Positions 1 to 13,036 of a stretch of DNA of 64,000 bases are shown here, in pieces. The notes under the pieces were generated by a model. It was not told the origin of the DNA. It searched no databases and saw only the letters and a list, made by a program, of their open reading frames with translations. Numbering within the stretch: the first letter of the stretch is position 1; every line of letters begins with the position of its first letter. The translations under genes were made by a program, and so were the position numbers. The stretch is from Tetradesmus obliquus (lineage: Eukaryota; Chlorophyta; Chlorophyceae; Sphaeropleales; Scenedesmaceae): positions 4,216,001 to 4,280,000 of the forward strand of contig CP126193.1 in the NCBI GenBank assembly GCA_030272155.1, in the 5' to 3' direction.

Positions 1-617
1 GGCGGTCAGTGCAAACGAGGCAACGCAGATCAGACTGCACTACGTGCCACCCTGTGTCAATCAGGCGTCGGACTAAAAGCAGTGAGTGCAGAGAGGAGTT
101 CAAGTGACGGTTACAAGCAAACCGTTCGCTCTCTTGCACGTAGGGCTTCTGTTGCACACTCACCAGCTGCAAGGTGCTCGAGCGCCCTCAGCGAAGCAGG
201 CAAGAGACAGCTCAGGCCATAGTTGCCTAGAGCCGACGCTGTTGAGATCAGAAAGCTCATTCGTAGGTTGCACTGAAGCTTCTTAGAGATGAAGGTACAG
301 TCACTGCACTCACCCTGGAAGACAGGGTTATGTTTCGGTCAAAGGTATTTGGGACGATAGCCAAGCAGCAGAATTTGCGGTTACACGAGAGTGGCCGGCC
401 CAATTGAACTTGATTTTGTGTCAGAAGGGTGCAAGGGTTTTCCCAACCGAAGTGCAGCTGCTATTCGCGTTTGTTCATACAGCAATCCGCAATCGCATGC
501 TGCAGGAACTATATGCAGAGTATTGCAGCCGGGTGCTAATGCAGCACATGTGTAGCAACTGACCTGTCGTCGTGTGCGTAGTGCTGCGTCCTGCACACAG
601 CCTTGTTGTCTCTCGCC
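1..617. other. Upstream region of the RHD3-like gene
   Basis: No gene is recognisable here. Short open frames exist on both strands but show no family resemblance and begin at non-ATG codons. The stretch probably holds the promoter and 5' untranslated region of the GTPase gene that starts at 618. No convincing TATA box or repeat was seen. Confidence 0.5.
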
Positions 618-3600
618 ATGGCAGCACAGACCACGTGTTGCCAGGTTATAGATGGGGATGGGACGTTCAAGGAGCAAGAGGTGGATGCCTTCGTGCATCA
701 GCATGGGGTCATAGAGGCCCGCACCAACTACCAAGTAGTGGCCATCATGGGGCCGCAGAGCTCGGGAAAGAGCACACTGATGAATCATGTGGTGAGCATC
801 TTGCTGGTCATCCGGCTGAGGGGAGGCCAGCAGTGTTCTTCCGCACTGAGCAGTAGATCATGCGCTACAACTGGTACTGCTGCTGACCGTTTTGTACTCT
901 CACTTGCAAATGGCGGAGCGCGTTTGGCAGTGGCTAACAACGTGCATCTACGTATCAGCATGTTCAAGCCAAACTCAACACTGCTGTAATCGTCCAAACC
1001 GCTGTGGTGTGCAGTTTGGCACAAGCTTCCAGGAGATGGATGCCATGACGGGCAGGCAGCAGACCACCAAGGGCGTTTGGATGGCCAAGTCGCCAAAGGT
1101 GGATGATGTGTGCACGCTCATCATGGACCTGGAGGGCTCTGATGGCCGCGAGCGCGGCGAAGATGACACCAACTTCGAGCGGCAGAGCGCACTGTTTGCG
1201 CTGGCTGTGGCTGACGTGCTGCTGATCAATGTGTGGTGCCATGATATTGGGCGAGAGCAGGGCAGCGGCAAGCCACTCATGAAGACAATCTTCCAGGTGT
1301 GATGAAAGGTCCCAGCGCCGCTTGGTGCCGAAATCAGCTTGCAGGAAGCCGCTTCAGGGGCTGCAGCAACTGAGCCGGGCAGTACAGATCAGTTGTACTG
1401 CTTCTGGCATGTGCATTGTACAGCACACTTGCGGGTGCATGCCAGCAACTGCCTGGCGTCACATGCAAACCGCATTCTGACGCGGTGCTTGTTGGCTGTG
1501 ATGGTCCCGTTGCCGCTTTTTTAAATCGTCCCTGCCGCTACGTGTGCCAACCTGCAGGTCAACCTGAAGCTGTTTGCGCCAGAGCCCAACAGGCGGCGCA
1601 CCGTGCTGCTGTTTGTCATCCGCGACAAGAGCAAGACGCCCATGGCAAAGCTCGCAGAGATTCTCGCCGAGGACGTGCACAAGATGTGGGACAGCATCAG
1701 CAAGCCGCCGCAGTACACAGACAGCAAGCTGGAGGACTTCTTTGAGGTACGTTCATTGATTATCAAATTTGATTTATACCTGATTTGTCAGCAGCTGCAT
1801 TGACAGCTGGCTGTGGCAGCTGCTCGCAGGAGAACAGCCAGTGGCCTGCAACTCTGGTGCACTTGCCGTAGCTGAGTGTTGCTGCCTCCATTGCTGCTGC
1901 TGCTGCTGCTGTTGGTGTTTGGGGCATACAACAGGTCCAGTACACTGCGCTGCCGCACTATGAGGACAAGTACGAAGACTTCCTGGCTGACACAGTGGTG
2001 CTGCGCAGGCGGTTCACGCAGGATGGTGAGCAAATGGCGGCATGCTGCTGGCAGTGCATTGGCAGCGTGGGGGCGCATCGTTGATGTTAGTTGATGTTAC
2101 GATTAGGCGTAGTCAGCTCGTGCGAGCAGCTGCAACATGTGTCAGCGAGCCATCTGCAGCATGAATCATTGGACATGATGCTATCAAACGATCAATGCAG
2201 CATTGCTGGAAGAGACTACCTTCCTGCAAGTTGCTTGGCTGTGCATACACTGCATGGCTTGTGTCCGATGTGTCGCTGCACGCTGCTGGTTCTGACGTCT
2301 GCTGCGCCTGCTACACCTGCCTTTCTCACTGCTGCTGCTGGCAGGCGACGACAGCCTGGTGCGTGCAGCCAATGGGCGGCTGCCTGCAGACTCGCTGGTG
2401 CTGTCCACGCGCAACATCTGGGGCATCATCCGCTCGCAGAAGGATCTCAATTTGCCAGCACACAAGGTGCGTGGCTATGGCGTGGCAGCATTAGGGTTCA
2501 CCAGGTATAGGATGAGACAGGAACGGCTTTTGCCGGGTGATCTGGAGCGACGGCAGTGCTTGCACACTGGTAGCATAGCAGGCGGTGCAATGCATGTGTG
2601 CTGTGAACCTCTTCCTGGGCTAGTGGTGTTATCGAGATGTTTGAGGCGGTGTGCTGCTTCTGCTGCTGCTTTGTGTGTGCAGGTGATGGTGGCCAACATC
2701 CGCTGCAACGAGATCAAGCTGGAGCAGCTGCGCAACTTCAGCCAGGACCAGGCGTGGCAGGCGCTGGAGGCAGGCAGCAGCAGCAGCCTCATGCGGGACT
2801 TTGGCAAGCACGCAGCCGGCCTGTTGGAGAGCTGCCTTGAAGGGTGAGCTGGCGGCAATGCAGCGCTGTGGTGGCAGCAGCAGGCATGCTGATGGAGGCT
2901 TGGCATTGTTTGCTGCAAGTGCATCAGAACGCAGTTGATTGTCTGTCAGGTTGCTGTGCAGCCTCTGCAAGTGCAGCTCGGTGCACTAGGGCAGTTAAGG
3001 CAGGTGGCTGTACTTCGGGGCTGCTGCCATAAGATCGCTTTTCAGCCATGCGTAGTCATGGGGATGCTGATGGTGCCTTGTCCTGCCGCTTCCCCTGCTC
3101 CTTTTCCTCTGTGCTGAATCCTTTGCGTTTCACTTAACTTTCTTGTCCCACGCAGCTACGAGCAGGAGGCCATGTACTTTGACAGCAGCGTGCGCGCGGA
3201 GCATTACACCGATTTGGCGTCCAAGCTGGCAGGTGTCATTGCGGGCCCCTTCAAGGCACAGCTGGGCCTGCTGGCAGCACAGCAGCTGGCTGCTTTTGAC
3301 AGGGACTTCAAGCTGGCGCTGGTAGACAACCCTAACCGCTTTAGTGCGGCTGCGCAGGCTGCTGCAGCGGATGCGCTGGCTGGCTTTGATGAGGGAGCCA
3401 AGGATGTGGCAGTGGCTGGCACGGAGCTGAGCGGTGAGTTTGCGTGGCTCGCCAGCTTGGAGCTGCCTGCTTTGCAGCATTGCACAGCGTTGGCACAACT
3501 CATGCCTGCACACTGTGCTGAGATGCTTGCCGCAGTCGCCGATTATTTGCATGGCTGTCACGACGAGGCTTCACATGGCAGCAGTTGAGTTCAGCATATG

Positions 3601-6398
3601 CTGGCAGCAGGCCTGCCCTAGGGGCTTTGGTTGCTGACTGTCGCTGCTATTCGGCTGGGGTCTGGCATACAGCTGAACACGCGTTTCACAGTGTGAAGAG
3701 CATTTGTGGAGGCATGCTTTGAGGGCATACTCTGAATGTGGTTGTGCCTGCAGCTGACGAGGCTCGCGGGTCGCTGGAGGCCAAGGTGCAGGAGCACATA
3801 GAGAAGGCCAAGCACGCAGCCGTGAAGGAGGCGCTGCGCAGGACAGAGGACGAGCTGCACAAGCTCATCGCGGTGCCAGCCGTGGAGCTGCTGCAGAGCT
3901 TCCCAGCCAACCTCTGGCAGCAGCTGCACACAGTGCGATCGCAGGTGCGTGAGACAGGCAGGAAGGCCAGGGTGCATGTTAAATCAGGCCAGGGCATGTG
4001 TTTGGTGGCACAAAGCACAGTGGGTGCTACGAGGGCTGTTGTATTAGAGTGTTCGCTGCGACATGGTGCGCATCTTTCATGGTGGGCACGCAGGGCTTCC
4101 ACTTCATCGGACCCCTACCTCCCTGGCCCTGCTGCTGCCAGCCTTGCAGTGACGCTCTGCTGCTCACATGTACAAGCTTGTGCACTGGTGTTGCTGAGTA
4201 TGTTTGCAGCCGCCTGAGCTGTTTGCACTGACTCGGTGTGCTGCATTCTCTGCTGTCGCCTTGTGCCTGTCTTCCTCTGTGCGTGCCAGGCCGTCTCCAC
4301 CGCCTCCACTGACCTGTCATCCGCGCTGGCTGGCGTGACGCTCAGTGCTGAGGAGCAGGCCAGCCTGCAGTCCAAGCTGCAGGCGGCAGCAGACAAGAAG
4401 CTGGGAGACCTGCTGCAGGTGCGTGCTGCACAAAACCCTGCTCTTTTGCATCACTATGCAGCGCTTTGCATGCCGCGGATGGAAAGATGTGGTGGCTTCA
4501 GCCTGGATTCTTTGACTTGCCCTCCACAATCAACACACCTGGTTTGCTTCTAGGCAACGGCAAACAGTGTGCTGATGCCAGCTCACCTGCCCCATGCCGT
4601 GGCTGTTCCCGCACCTTTGTGCTGCGCATCTCGCAGGAAGCCGCTCTCACCCGTGTGACCAAGATGCGTGACGTGTTCAACAGCAGCTTTGGGCTGGACG
4701 AGCACGGCACGCCGCGCACCTGGCGGCCGCGCGACAACATCCCGCAGCTGGCGCGCCAGGCGCGGCGCGAGGCGGCGCGCGTGCTGGCACTGCTGGTGAG
4801 CACTTGCGGATGTTGTGACTAGCTTGTGTTGGAGTTGCGCAGCATGTGTGTGGGCAGGCTAGTGTGTGCTGCTGTGTTGCGCTGCACTTTGACACATGAT
4901 GGTTGTTTTTGAGTGCAGCCTGCCATGCTAGCCCAAACCCGGTGCCTGCCTGGCACCCACGCAGTGCTGCCGCTGTATGACGAATCGGCTGTAAATTGCT
5001 GCCGCGCGCAGGCTGTGAAGCGCTCGGGAGACTACACAGGCGGTGCAGTAGAGGATGCCATCATGGCCATGGTCAAGAAAGACATAGATGAGGGCAGCGC
5101 AGCAGCCAGCGGCAGCAGCAGCAGCAGGGGCGACGCAGCCAGTGCACCTAGCAGCAGCAGCCGTGATGCATCGGGTGGCGGCGCGTTTGACCTCGCCACG
5201 GCCACGCACTGGCCAGGCGTGCCCAAGCAGGAGGTGCTGGTTGCACCGCATGAGGCGCGTGTGGCGTGGCGGGAATTCATGGGAGCAAGCGCGCTTGCAG
5301 TGCAGCAGGTGAGCTGCCGTGCCTCTACATGTTGACACTGTCTGTTGCGTGGACCAGGATAGAATACGGCCAAGACAGTGCACTGTATTATGCCTCTGAT
5401 GCTGTGCTCCTGTTGGTTGTGATTGATTGAGTCTGTGCGCCATGGGTGATGCTCCATGGCAGCCAGCGGCCGTGCTGATGCAAGCAAGCTTCCTTTACAT
5501 CCGCATGCACATGTACCTGTGTGCGGAGTGAGCGTTTGCAGACTCCTAATTCAGCATTTCTCACTGTATGCTTTGTATGCCTTGCACTCTGCCGCCTGCC
5601 TCACCCCTGCAGGCCCAGGTCACGCAGCAGGCCAACCTCATGGCGGGCAAGCGGTCCGCGCCGGTGTGGGCGCTGGCAGCCATCCTGTTCCTGGGCTGGA
5701 ACGAGTTCATGGCGGTGCTGTGGAACCCGGTGTACCTGCTGCTGGGCGCGGCCATGTTCCTGTTTGGCTGGCAGCTGTATGGCGAGCTGGACGTGGATGC
5801 GGAGATGCAGCGCGGGCCGGTGGTGGGGCTGCTCAACATGTGGAACAAGCTCGGGGACGTGCTGCGCAGCGTGAGTCGGCAAGGGAAGCTTGTGCAGGGG
5901 TGTTGCTGCGTGCTGATGTGCCTGCAAAGCTTATCAACAGTTTTGATCACAGGGTGTGATGTGAGGCTGTGCCAGTGCGTCTAGCGGTAGCGTAAGGCAG
6001 CCTTGCGCAGCGCACTGCTCTGCCAGGCACTCCATCATATCGCAGAAGCAACTGACACAGAGCTTGCATGCCTGTTCAACTTGCTGTCCGGTTGCCGGTG
6101 TGTGCAGGTGGTGGCGCGCAACATTGAGATGGTGGCGAACCTGGGAGGGACGGTGTCGGACATGGTGCAGCAGCAGCCGGGCGCAGCAGGCCAGGGCCAA
6201 GGGTACGCCCTTGCAGGAGCAGCAGCAGGCAGTGACGGCTCGGGCGTGGTGCAGCACAAGCAGCCGCGGCAGCAGCACCAGTCTGCAGCAGGCCTGAAGC
6301 AGCGCGACGTGGGGCAGCAGGCGCAGCAGCAGGAGGGACTGCAAATGACGCAGCTGCGCAGGGAAGTAGAGGCGCAGTCGGAGGGCAAGGATGCTTAG
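618..6398 (+). CDS. RHD3: RHD3/Sey1-type (atlastin-like) ER membrane-fusion GTPase
   Basis: Dynamin-superfamily GTPase that fuses ER tubules. Model of 13 exons: 618-791, 1015-1296, 1558-1746, 1935-2025, 2345-2466, 2683-2843, 3156-3433, 3754-3944, 4290-4418, 4637-4795, 5012-5308, 5613-5870, 6108-6398; about 873 residues, somewhat longer than Arabidopsis RHD3. All junctions are GT-AG and keep frame. Visible motifs: P-loop GPQSSGKST (residues 45-53), QTTKG (switch I region), DLEG (96-99), IRDK (173-176), then a long helical middle region and a C-terminal pair of hydrophobic segments near 708-723 and 729-746, the ER hairpin anchor. Exon 11 adds a Ser/Ala-rich loop and the tail is Gln-rich. I chose ATG 618; the frame is open a little further up but only from TTG 603. 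Family assignment is firm; individual exon edges are inferred. Confidence 0.93.
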
Positions 6399-6992
6399 TG
6401 TGCTGCTTTGCATCACCTCCCCTGCTTGTTCGGCAAACGACTAGCAATGCATTTAGCGTGTATGGGATGCCGAGGGTGCAGCAGCGTCACCAGCCTGAGG
6501 CCTTCCCGGCGGGGACTAAGGCCCAGGCTGCGTTCAGTTCGTGGCAGCGACAGCGTCTTGCAGGGCTGTCAGGGCTCAGCTGTGTGTGCTTGGGCATGGT
6601 GCGCCTAGCCTGCCAGCTATGTTGCTGCCTCTGCAAAGGCAGTGCATGGTGCTGGGCACAGGCGTGGTCAGGGTGTCTGCTGCAAGCACTTGCAGTGCTG
6701 GCTCTGGTAACAGTTTCAACAAACTCCGGATACCCCTGGAATATAAACCCTGGACCCTGTCACCTCAGTGCCTGCCACTGTCTGCAGCCCAACGTCACCT
6801 GAAACCTCGCATGGTTGGTGTAGCGACCTTTGTCGATGCTGCTCAGGGTGCGATCATCACAACTGTTTGCACATCGACACCTATACGCCACAGCTGTGCA
6901 CGGCGCACGCCCGGCACCTTGCCTAACCCAACGACACTGAATAGCGTAGTTGCTGCTGAATTTGCAAGATGTATGGATGGGGGAGGCCCCCG
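6399..6992. other. Intergenic: RHD3 3' end / BTB-gene 5' region
   Basis: No gene is supported. This should contain the 3' UTR of the GTPase gene and the promoter of the BTB gene. No clear TGTAA signal was found close to the stop codon. Confidence 0.4.
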
Positions 6993-9900
6993 ATGGTGCT
7001 CTCGGAAGCAGTAATGACAGCTGCTGCCCAGGTGGGCCTGCCGGCCAGAGAGCCCTGCAGAGTGATAGTAAAGGGCTGACCTGCATGAGTAACATTAGAA
7101 ATTAACTCAGTTCAACATCCAACAGCTGCTGGCAGCTACGCTGTAGTGTAGCTGTCAATTATTCAGTAGCCAGTGCCGCTCTGGCATGCACATGTGGCGC
7201 CCACGTGTGTATCTAACTCCCTGGCCCTGCACAGGATGAGGAGGTCTCCAGCATCACCATCAGCACCAACAGGGGCATGGCCCCCAGCATGTCGGAGTTC
7301 TACAACAACGAGCTGCTGAGCGACATAGACATCTGCAGCGAGGAGGGCCAGCGCTTCCACTGCCACAAGCTGGTGCTCATCAACTGGTCGGCACCGCTGC
7401 GCCGCATGCTCACAGGAGGTGAGCCAGCATCAGCCAGATGTCAGCAGCAGCAACAGCAGCAGCAGCAGCAGCAGTTGTTGTTGTCAGCGAGTTGGAGTAT
7501 GTGGCACCAGCCCTACCACAGCACAAGGCTTGCTGCTACAGGTTGTCATCACTGTAGGCAGCCAGGCACAACAACAGCAGCAGGCAGTGTGCTGCAGTAT
7601 TTGCAGCTGTTAACATGGAGTTTGCAGAGTTTTTTTTAGCATGTGAAGCAGATGGAAGTAGTCGAACGAAGTGTGCGTTGAAGATATATATCCCGCACTG
7701 TTCAACATGCAGCTGAGTGCCACGTTACCGCCACCAGCAACACATGTGCTTGCCAGTTACAAGGGGCGCACCACAAACCACCGGGTGGGGGGGGGGGGGT
7801 GACGCGTGGTTTTGAGCACCCCCTCCCCCCATGCGAAAAGTGGCTTTTCATCAGGCAGTGACTGCCGTAAGGCTGAGCTCGCCGAACCCCGCCTCGCGAA
7901 AGTGGCCACGCGCCCCCCCCCCCCCCCTTACTCGTGGTTTGTGGTGCGCCCCCAAGTGCGCCTGTCACAACACCCTCAGCACACTGCAAAACAAGCCCTG
8001 ACAGCTGCCCTCTTGCTGTCCCAACGCTCCACCCCCGCCACCCAACACCACCACCCGCAACAACAAACACACCGCTCCCGCAACAGACATGCTGGAGGGC
8101 CGCGAGCGCACCATCACCATCCACGGCTGCTGCGGGGAGGTGCTGGGCGCGCTGCTGCGCTTCATGTACAGCTGCGAGTGCAGCCTGCCCCCGGGCAAGC
8201 TGGTGGCACTGACTGCACTGGCAGACCAGTACGATGTGCTGCTGCTCACGGAGCTGTGCAGGGAGGCCATCCGCGGGCACCTGCACAACCAGCGGTGAGC
8301 TGGCTGGGCGCGTTGCAGCTGTGTGACGTTGTGCGCTGCTGCCACTGTTCATGCGGCCTGCTTGCAATGTGGTCAGCCCAGTGTGCAGCGTGCCTTCATC
8401 CTTGCGCCAGCATTGGGTGTGGCAAGGAAACGGTGTAGCTATGTTTTGAGTGTGTCGCTGTGTGCCGCGCAGGTGCTGCTGCCTGTTCTACAAGGCTGCC
8501 AAGGAGGTGCAGCAGGCTGACATCCAGCAGATGGCCTGGTGGGTGCAATTGCTGAATTATAAAAGTTTTTTTTTTACTTTTCATAGCTGTAAACAAAAAA
8601 AAGGTGCCTGGCTGTGGCAGAGCAGCTACCTGGATTGCAATGGGCTAGTTGCTTAGTAATTTCGTTGGAAGGTGCAAGCGCATGTGTATGTTGGCCGCCA
8701 TGCGCCTGCTGTGCTGTTACATGCTTCAAGACTCGCCAAAAAACTTGAGGCCTGCTACTTCAGTCGCTGTTAGTTTACACACAAGTCATATAGACAGCGC
8801 TGTTAGTTTACACACAAGTCATATAGACAGCGACTGGCATGCTAGATAGCAAGCACTACTTGGCGGCATGTAGTGCTGATGTCTTGTCTTGCGTGTGTGT
8901 GCTGCGCTCGCTCCTGCTTGTGTGTGCTGTGCTCGCTGCTGCAGGGAGTCCCTGAGCAGCAACCTGGGCAGCCTGGTGCGGCAGCATGCAGTGTTCGTGC
9001 AGCTGGAGCTGGAGGATGTGCTGCTGCTATGTGGCAAGCCAGCACCAGCAGCAGCAGCAGCTGCAAGACCTGGCAGCAGCAGTGGCAGCAACAGAGCGAG
9101 CCAGGCTGGCAGCAGCAGGTGAGTGTGGCGAGGTCCGGGATGAGCTGCTTGGCTCCTGAGCAGTGCGCTTGGCACCATTTACTACTTTCTAGTGCGCGTG
9201 TGTGTTAACAACGATAATGCATCTGGAGCGTGTGAGGATGTGCGTGGTGGTCAGAAGCGCAGCCATGCGTCATTGTACTCGCGTGCTCTTTGCTCGCAAC
9301 ATCCAGTCAGCGCTGCTGATGTACAGAACACTGCCAACGCGTAACGCGGTGTCTGCCTGCGCCATCGTCTTTGCAGGGCAGCAGGCCTGGGTGATGTGCT
9401 GTTCCCATTGCGGCTGGGGCCACCGGAGCGCAGCGCCACAGCAGCAGCTGCAGCCTCTGGCCAAGCCGCGCACCGGCCCGAGTACCTGCTGTTTGTGGCA
9501 CTGATGGCATGGTGAGATGCCTTCGGAATTCTGCACAGCTTCTCATTTAATAACAATTCCTACTTAACAATTGTGTGTTAATATGAGAGTGCTGTGAATG
9601 TCGTTACATTGGAGGCGTGCTGGTCGCAGCATGGCAGCTGCAACTGTGGCTTATTAAGCAGACATGGAGTGCAACACAAGTTTGTGTGCAGGTGTGCATC
9701 AGGCAGTGGTTCTGCCTCGTGTAAGCGGCACATTTCTCTCTCACGCGTGCTTGAACCGCCCTGCTGCAGGCTTGACCACAAGCCGGAGCGCCAGCAGCAC
9801 AAGCAGCAGCTGCTGGACTGCATCAACTTTGACCGCATGAACAACTACGAACTGGCACAGGTACGGCTTTACTTCTTGATGGCATGACTGCCTGGTATAA

Positions 9901-10456
9901 TCACATCTGCACCTTTCTTCAGGATAAGAATTGCAGACCACATCATGGGTGTGAGCTGCACGCTGTGTCATGTAGCGAGGTATGCACGGTCAAAGTATCC
10001 ACTACATGCTGTTATGCTGTTTTCGTACAAAAATCAACATTCTGGTCCGATTGTGTGCTTTGCTGCCTGGTGCAGATGCGCAACCACCCGCACGTGCAGA
10101 GTGATGACCAGCTGAAGGAGCTGCTGCTGGATGCGTACGCGCGCCGCTGCCTGCAGCAGTGCAAGCAGCCGCTGTACCACATGCAGCCACTAGGCGAGCG
10201 CTGGCCGCATGCTGCAGGGGCGGCAGCCTTGCCATTAGCTGCAGGAGCAGGCGCAGCACTGCAGCAGCAGGATGCAGCCGATGCAGCAGCAGCAGCAGTA
10301 GGAGCACGTGGTGTGCAGAGAGCTGTGTTGAATGCTGTTGAGCATAGAGATGACGGTGGGCAGAGAGCTGTGTTGAACCTTGTTGAGCGTAGAGATGGCG
10401 GCGCCGCCGTTGCTGCTGCACCTCTGCCGGTAAATGTGGCTGCTCGGCAGGACTAG
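6993..10456 (+). CDS. BTB/POZ-BACK domain protein
   Basis: Probable CUL3-type substrate adaptor or scaffold, judged from the family only. Model of 8 exons: 6993-7031, 7235-7418, 8087-8294, 8473-8538, 8945-9118, 9377-9511, 9770-9860, 10076-10456; about 425 residues. The BTB fold is visible in NNELLSDIDICSEEG, FHCHKLVLINWSAPLRRML and the later FMYSCEC plus the LADQYDVLLLTELC helices; the following helical exons fit a BACK-like region with an Ala/Ser-rich insert. The first exon (MVLSEAVMTAAAQ) is inferred from a phase-matching GT donor; otherwise translation could start at ATG 7277. The last exon is Ala/Gln-rich and holds a 45-nt direct tandem repeat (10316-10360 and 10361-10402) giving two QRAVLN-VE-RD-GG units. 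No kelch or other C-terminal domain is seen. Confidence 0.8.
7762..7952. mobile_element. Fold-back (MITE-like) inverted-repeat element in the BTB-gene intron 2
   Basis: Two 19-nt arms are perfectly complementary: 7762-7780 and 7934-7952. Inside them a run of 14 G (7786-7799) faces a run of 15 C (7913-7927), followed by a further short complementary pair (CGCGTGG near 7804-7810, CCACGCG at 7906-7912). Together they form an imperfect stem of about 45 bp around a ~95-nt loop. No coding capacity. It looks like a small non-autonomous fold-back element; a target-site duplication was not convincing. Confidence 0.6.
8766..8833. repeat. 33-bp tandem duplication in the BTB-gene intron 4
   Basis: Two adjacent copies of a 33-bp unit (starts at 8768 and 8801) containing TTTACACACAAGTCATA; identical over the unit. 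Intronic, no known function. Confidence 0.9.
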
Positions 10457-11956
10457 CAGCAGCAGCAGCAGCAGCCAGCACGCAATTGCTGCAGATAACT
10501 TGTTGTTGCGCCGTGTTTAAAGGCCTAGGAGGTGGTTGAACAGCGCTCTGGGCTGAGCTGGCTGCAGTTGCAGCGAATGTGTGAAAGGGTCTCAGACCCT
10601 TGAGGCTCGAGAACAGCTATCAACACGTGCACGTGACTCATTGGCCGCTGGCATCACAGTGTTTGTGGTTTGCTCATGACACACCTACCCCTGGCCAGCA
10701 TGGTTCACCAGCCGCTGGCTGCATGCTTGTGGCAGCCGCAGCTGTTGGCGTTTTGAAGCAGCTGTTGCTGCAGGAGCAGCAGTGATTGTGCGCGTGTACA
10801 CGTGCACTGCTGAGCGCTAGCCACGGCCTTCTACAACAGTTGAAATGCAGCAGGGGCAACACAGATGTGCCCCGCTGGCCATGCCAGACAACTTGCCGGT
10901 AATGTTGAACGACGTTGGTGATGCTTGTATATGTGTTTACGTATGTTGACCCTGTAGCGGGATTGCTTCTTGGACGCATCATGCCCCATCAGGCCTTACT
11001 TCGACCGTTGGCACGTCTGCGCCTCTTTGCAACAAAGACAGCACTGATCAAACTCAGCCCTGCATGCAGCACGCGACAGTGCACTGCGCTGTGTTCTCCA
11101 GCCAGCCGGACTCCCACACCTGCCTCCTGCAACGTGAAGCTGCATAGGGCGGCTGTCATGCCATTGAAGCGCTTCGCTAGCGAGCAGTAGCAAGCCACTA
11201 GGCACCACAGTGATGGCATGCTGCCACTCACAGGCGCGACTTACTGCACAGTGCAGGCACTCACTGCTTTAAACACAGCAGTAGTTTCCTTTTCACTGCA
11301 GACTGCCCAATCAGCAGTCTTGGTCATCTCCTGCTGCTAGCGTAGCGATGTGCCGGGAAGCGCAGCACCCAGTTGCCCGTGGCCTGAACGGCCATCACTT
11401 CATCCATGGCCAGTGTGCTAGCATGCACAACGATCACGCAATATTGGTGCCTCCTGCAAACTGCACGCACAACAGAGCCACACTGAAGGCCAGGCAGCAG
11501 AGCAAAAGATGACAGGCATGCATGCAGGCACACACTTGGCTGGGGCAGTTGCACAGGCAGCCGACGTGCAAGCTAGTTGGCGGGAGCTATAGTAGTAGCA
11601 CATGGGCTGCTGCTATCATAGCATGTTGCACCCTGCATGCAATTCGTTGTTTAAGATACGCAAAGTATGCAGCGCTGGCTGCTGCAGTAGCTCACACAAC
11701 GGCCTCTCACTCAGCCGATATCACGCACAAAGTGCGTAGAGCCTGCACCCGAATCGAACGGGTGACAAGTGGGCACCAGCCCCAGGCCGTTAAGAGCAGC
11801 ATGCAAGCAAACTGCACAGCTGCACATGCAGTGCCGCCACAGCTCTGGCCAGAAAGTGAACATGGCATTCCAACAACCTGCGCAGCACCTTCCTCTAAAC
11901 CTTACCATCGCTTACCTGTGCCTGGCCCTGGCCACACATTGATCACCCAAGCGCCG
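10457..11956. other. Gene-poor stretch with a tRNA-like T-arm
   Basis: No gene supported. On the minus strand around 11743-11767 there is a perfect T-arm-like hairpin (ACCCG-TTCGATT-CGGGT), matching the RNA polymerase III box B consensus, but no matching acceptor 5' half or D-arm is found, so I read it as a tRNA-derived fragment or chance rather than a tRNA gene. Confidence 0.4.
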
Positions 11957-12300
11957 CCTTTCATCACATGTGAACTGCACGCCGCAACCCAGATTATGCT
12001 CGTGCTCAGGCCTGCTGCTGGGCTTGCTCTGCATGGCTCATCTGCCAGCATGAGCTCCCTGGCAGCAGGCCCTGCGCTTGCACGGGCGCAAATGCCATGC
12101 AGCTGCACCCGAGGTGCACAACGAGGTCACGATGAAAGTGGCTGCAACCACCTAGCAGCAGCTACTTGCGCAGCTGCTGCTGGCTCACTGCCTGGCCCAG
12201 AGGGTACCATAACAGGGAGGCGATCAGGGTACAAGGCTCAACAACGTTGTCCTTGTGTGAATACACCCTGGGTGCGTGGTTGCTGGCGCCCGCTGGCCTG
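11957..12300 (+). repeat. 345-bp dispersed repeat, copy 1 of 5
   Basis: First copy of a family that begins near CCTTTCATCACATGTGAAC, contains GAGGTGCACAACGAGGTCAC and ends after GTGTGAATACACCCTGG. All five copies are in the same orientation within 3 kb but with unequal spacers (91-493 bp). Sequence similarity is visible along the whole unit. Origin unknown. Confidence 0.88.
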
Positions 12301-12390
12301 TAGGAGGAGGTTGGCGCCGCCTGCTGGTATTGTGTTGTGATGCAAGCTGCTCTGCTGATAGCATCTCCTGCACGTGGCCTTGATAAAGTA

Positions 12391-12736
12391 GCCTTCCATC
12401 ACATGTGAACTACATGCCGCAACCCGGATTAGGCGCATTCTGCAACCTGCTGCTGGGCTTGCTCTGCATGGCACATGGCCATCAGGAGCTCCCTGGCATC
12501 AGGCCCCAGCACCACAACGGGCGCAATGTCATGCAGCTGCACCCGAGGTGCACAACGAGGTCACGATGGAAGTGGCTGCATCCACCCAGCAGCAGCTACT
12601 TGCGCAGCTGCTGCTGGCTCACTGCCTGACCCGCACAGGGGGCGCAGCAGGGAGGCGTTCAGAGTGCAAGGCTCGACAGCGTCGTCCTTGTGTGAATACA
12701 CCCTGGTTGCGTGGTTGCCGGCACCCGCTGGCTTGC
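12391..12736 (+). repeat. 345-bp dispersed repeat, copy 2 of 5
   Basis: Full-length copy separated from copy 1 by 91 bp. Relative to copies 1, 3 and 4 it carries an indel in its second half that shifts the long open frame shared by the family. Confidence 0.88.
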
Positions 12737-13036
12737 AAAGGGGGTTGGTTGAAGGCAAGCCCATGCCAGGTCGACAGGACATCGCCCTGTAGGAGTGTCG
12801 CAGCACACAAGTCAGGACAGTTGTGAATAAGCCATGGTTGTAAGGACGCACGTTGGTAGTGTTCAGGGCATGCACAGCCGCTGCTGCTGCTAGTGGTGCT
12901 GGTACAACGGCAATATTCAATGGGCCGCAGAGCATACAACGCATGTAGCTGGCCTACCGTACAAATACAGCTGCTGTTTTATCCCCACCTGGATGGGGCC
13001 CGCCTGGTTCGCAGAGCTCGTGAAGCCATACCGTGG

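Noticed and set aside
10915..11190. Short plus-strand frame before the repeat array
   Set aside because: No motif, no splice context, and an overlapping minus frame of similar length; treated as non-coding.
11720..11800. A complete tRNA gene
   Set aside because: Only the T-arm is convincing; no paired acceptor stem or D-arm could be drawn at the right distance.
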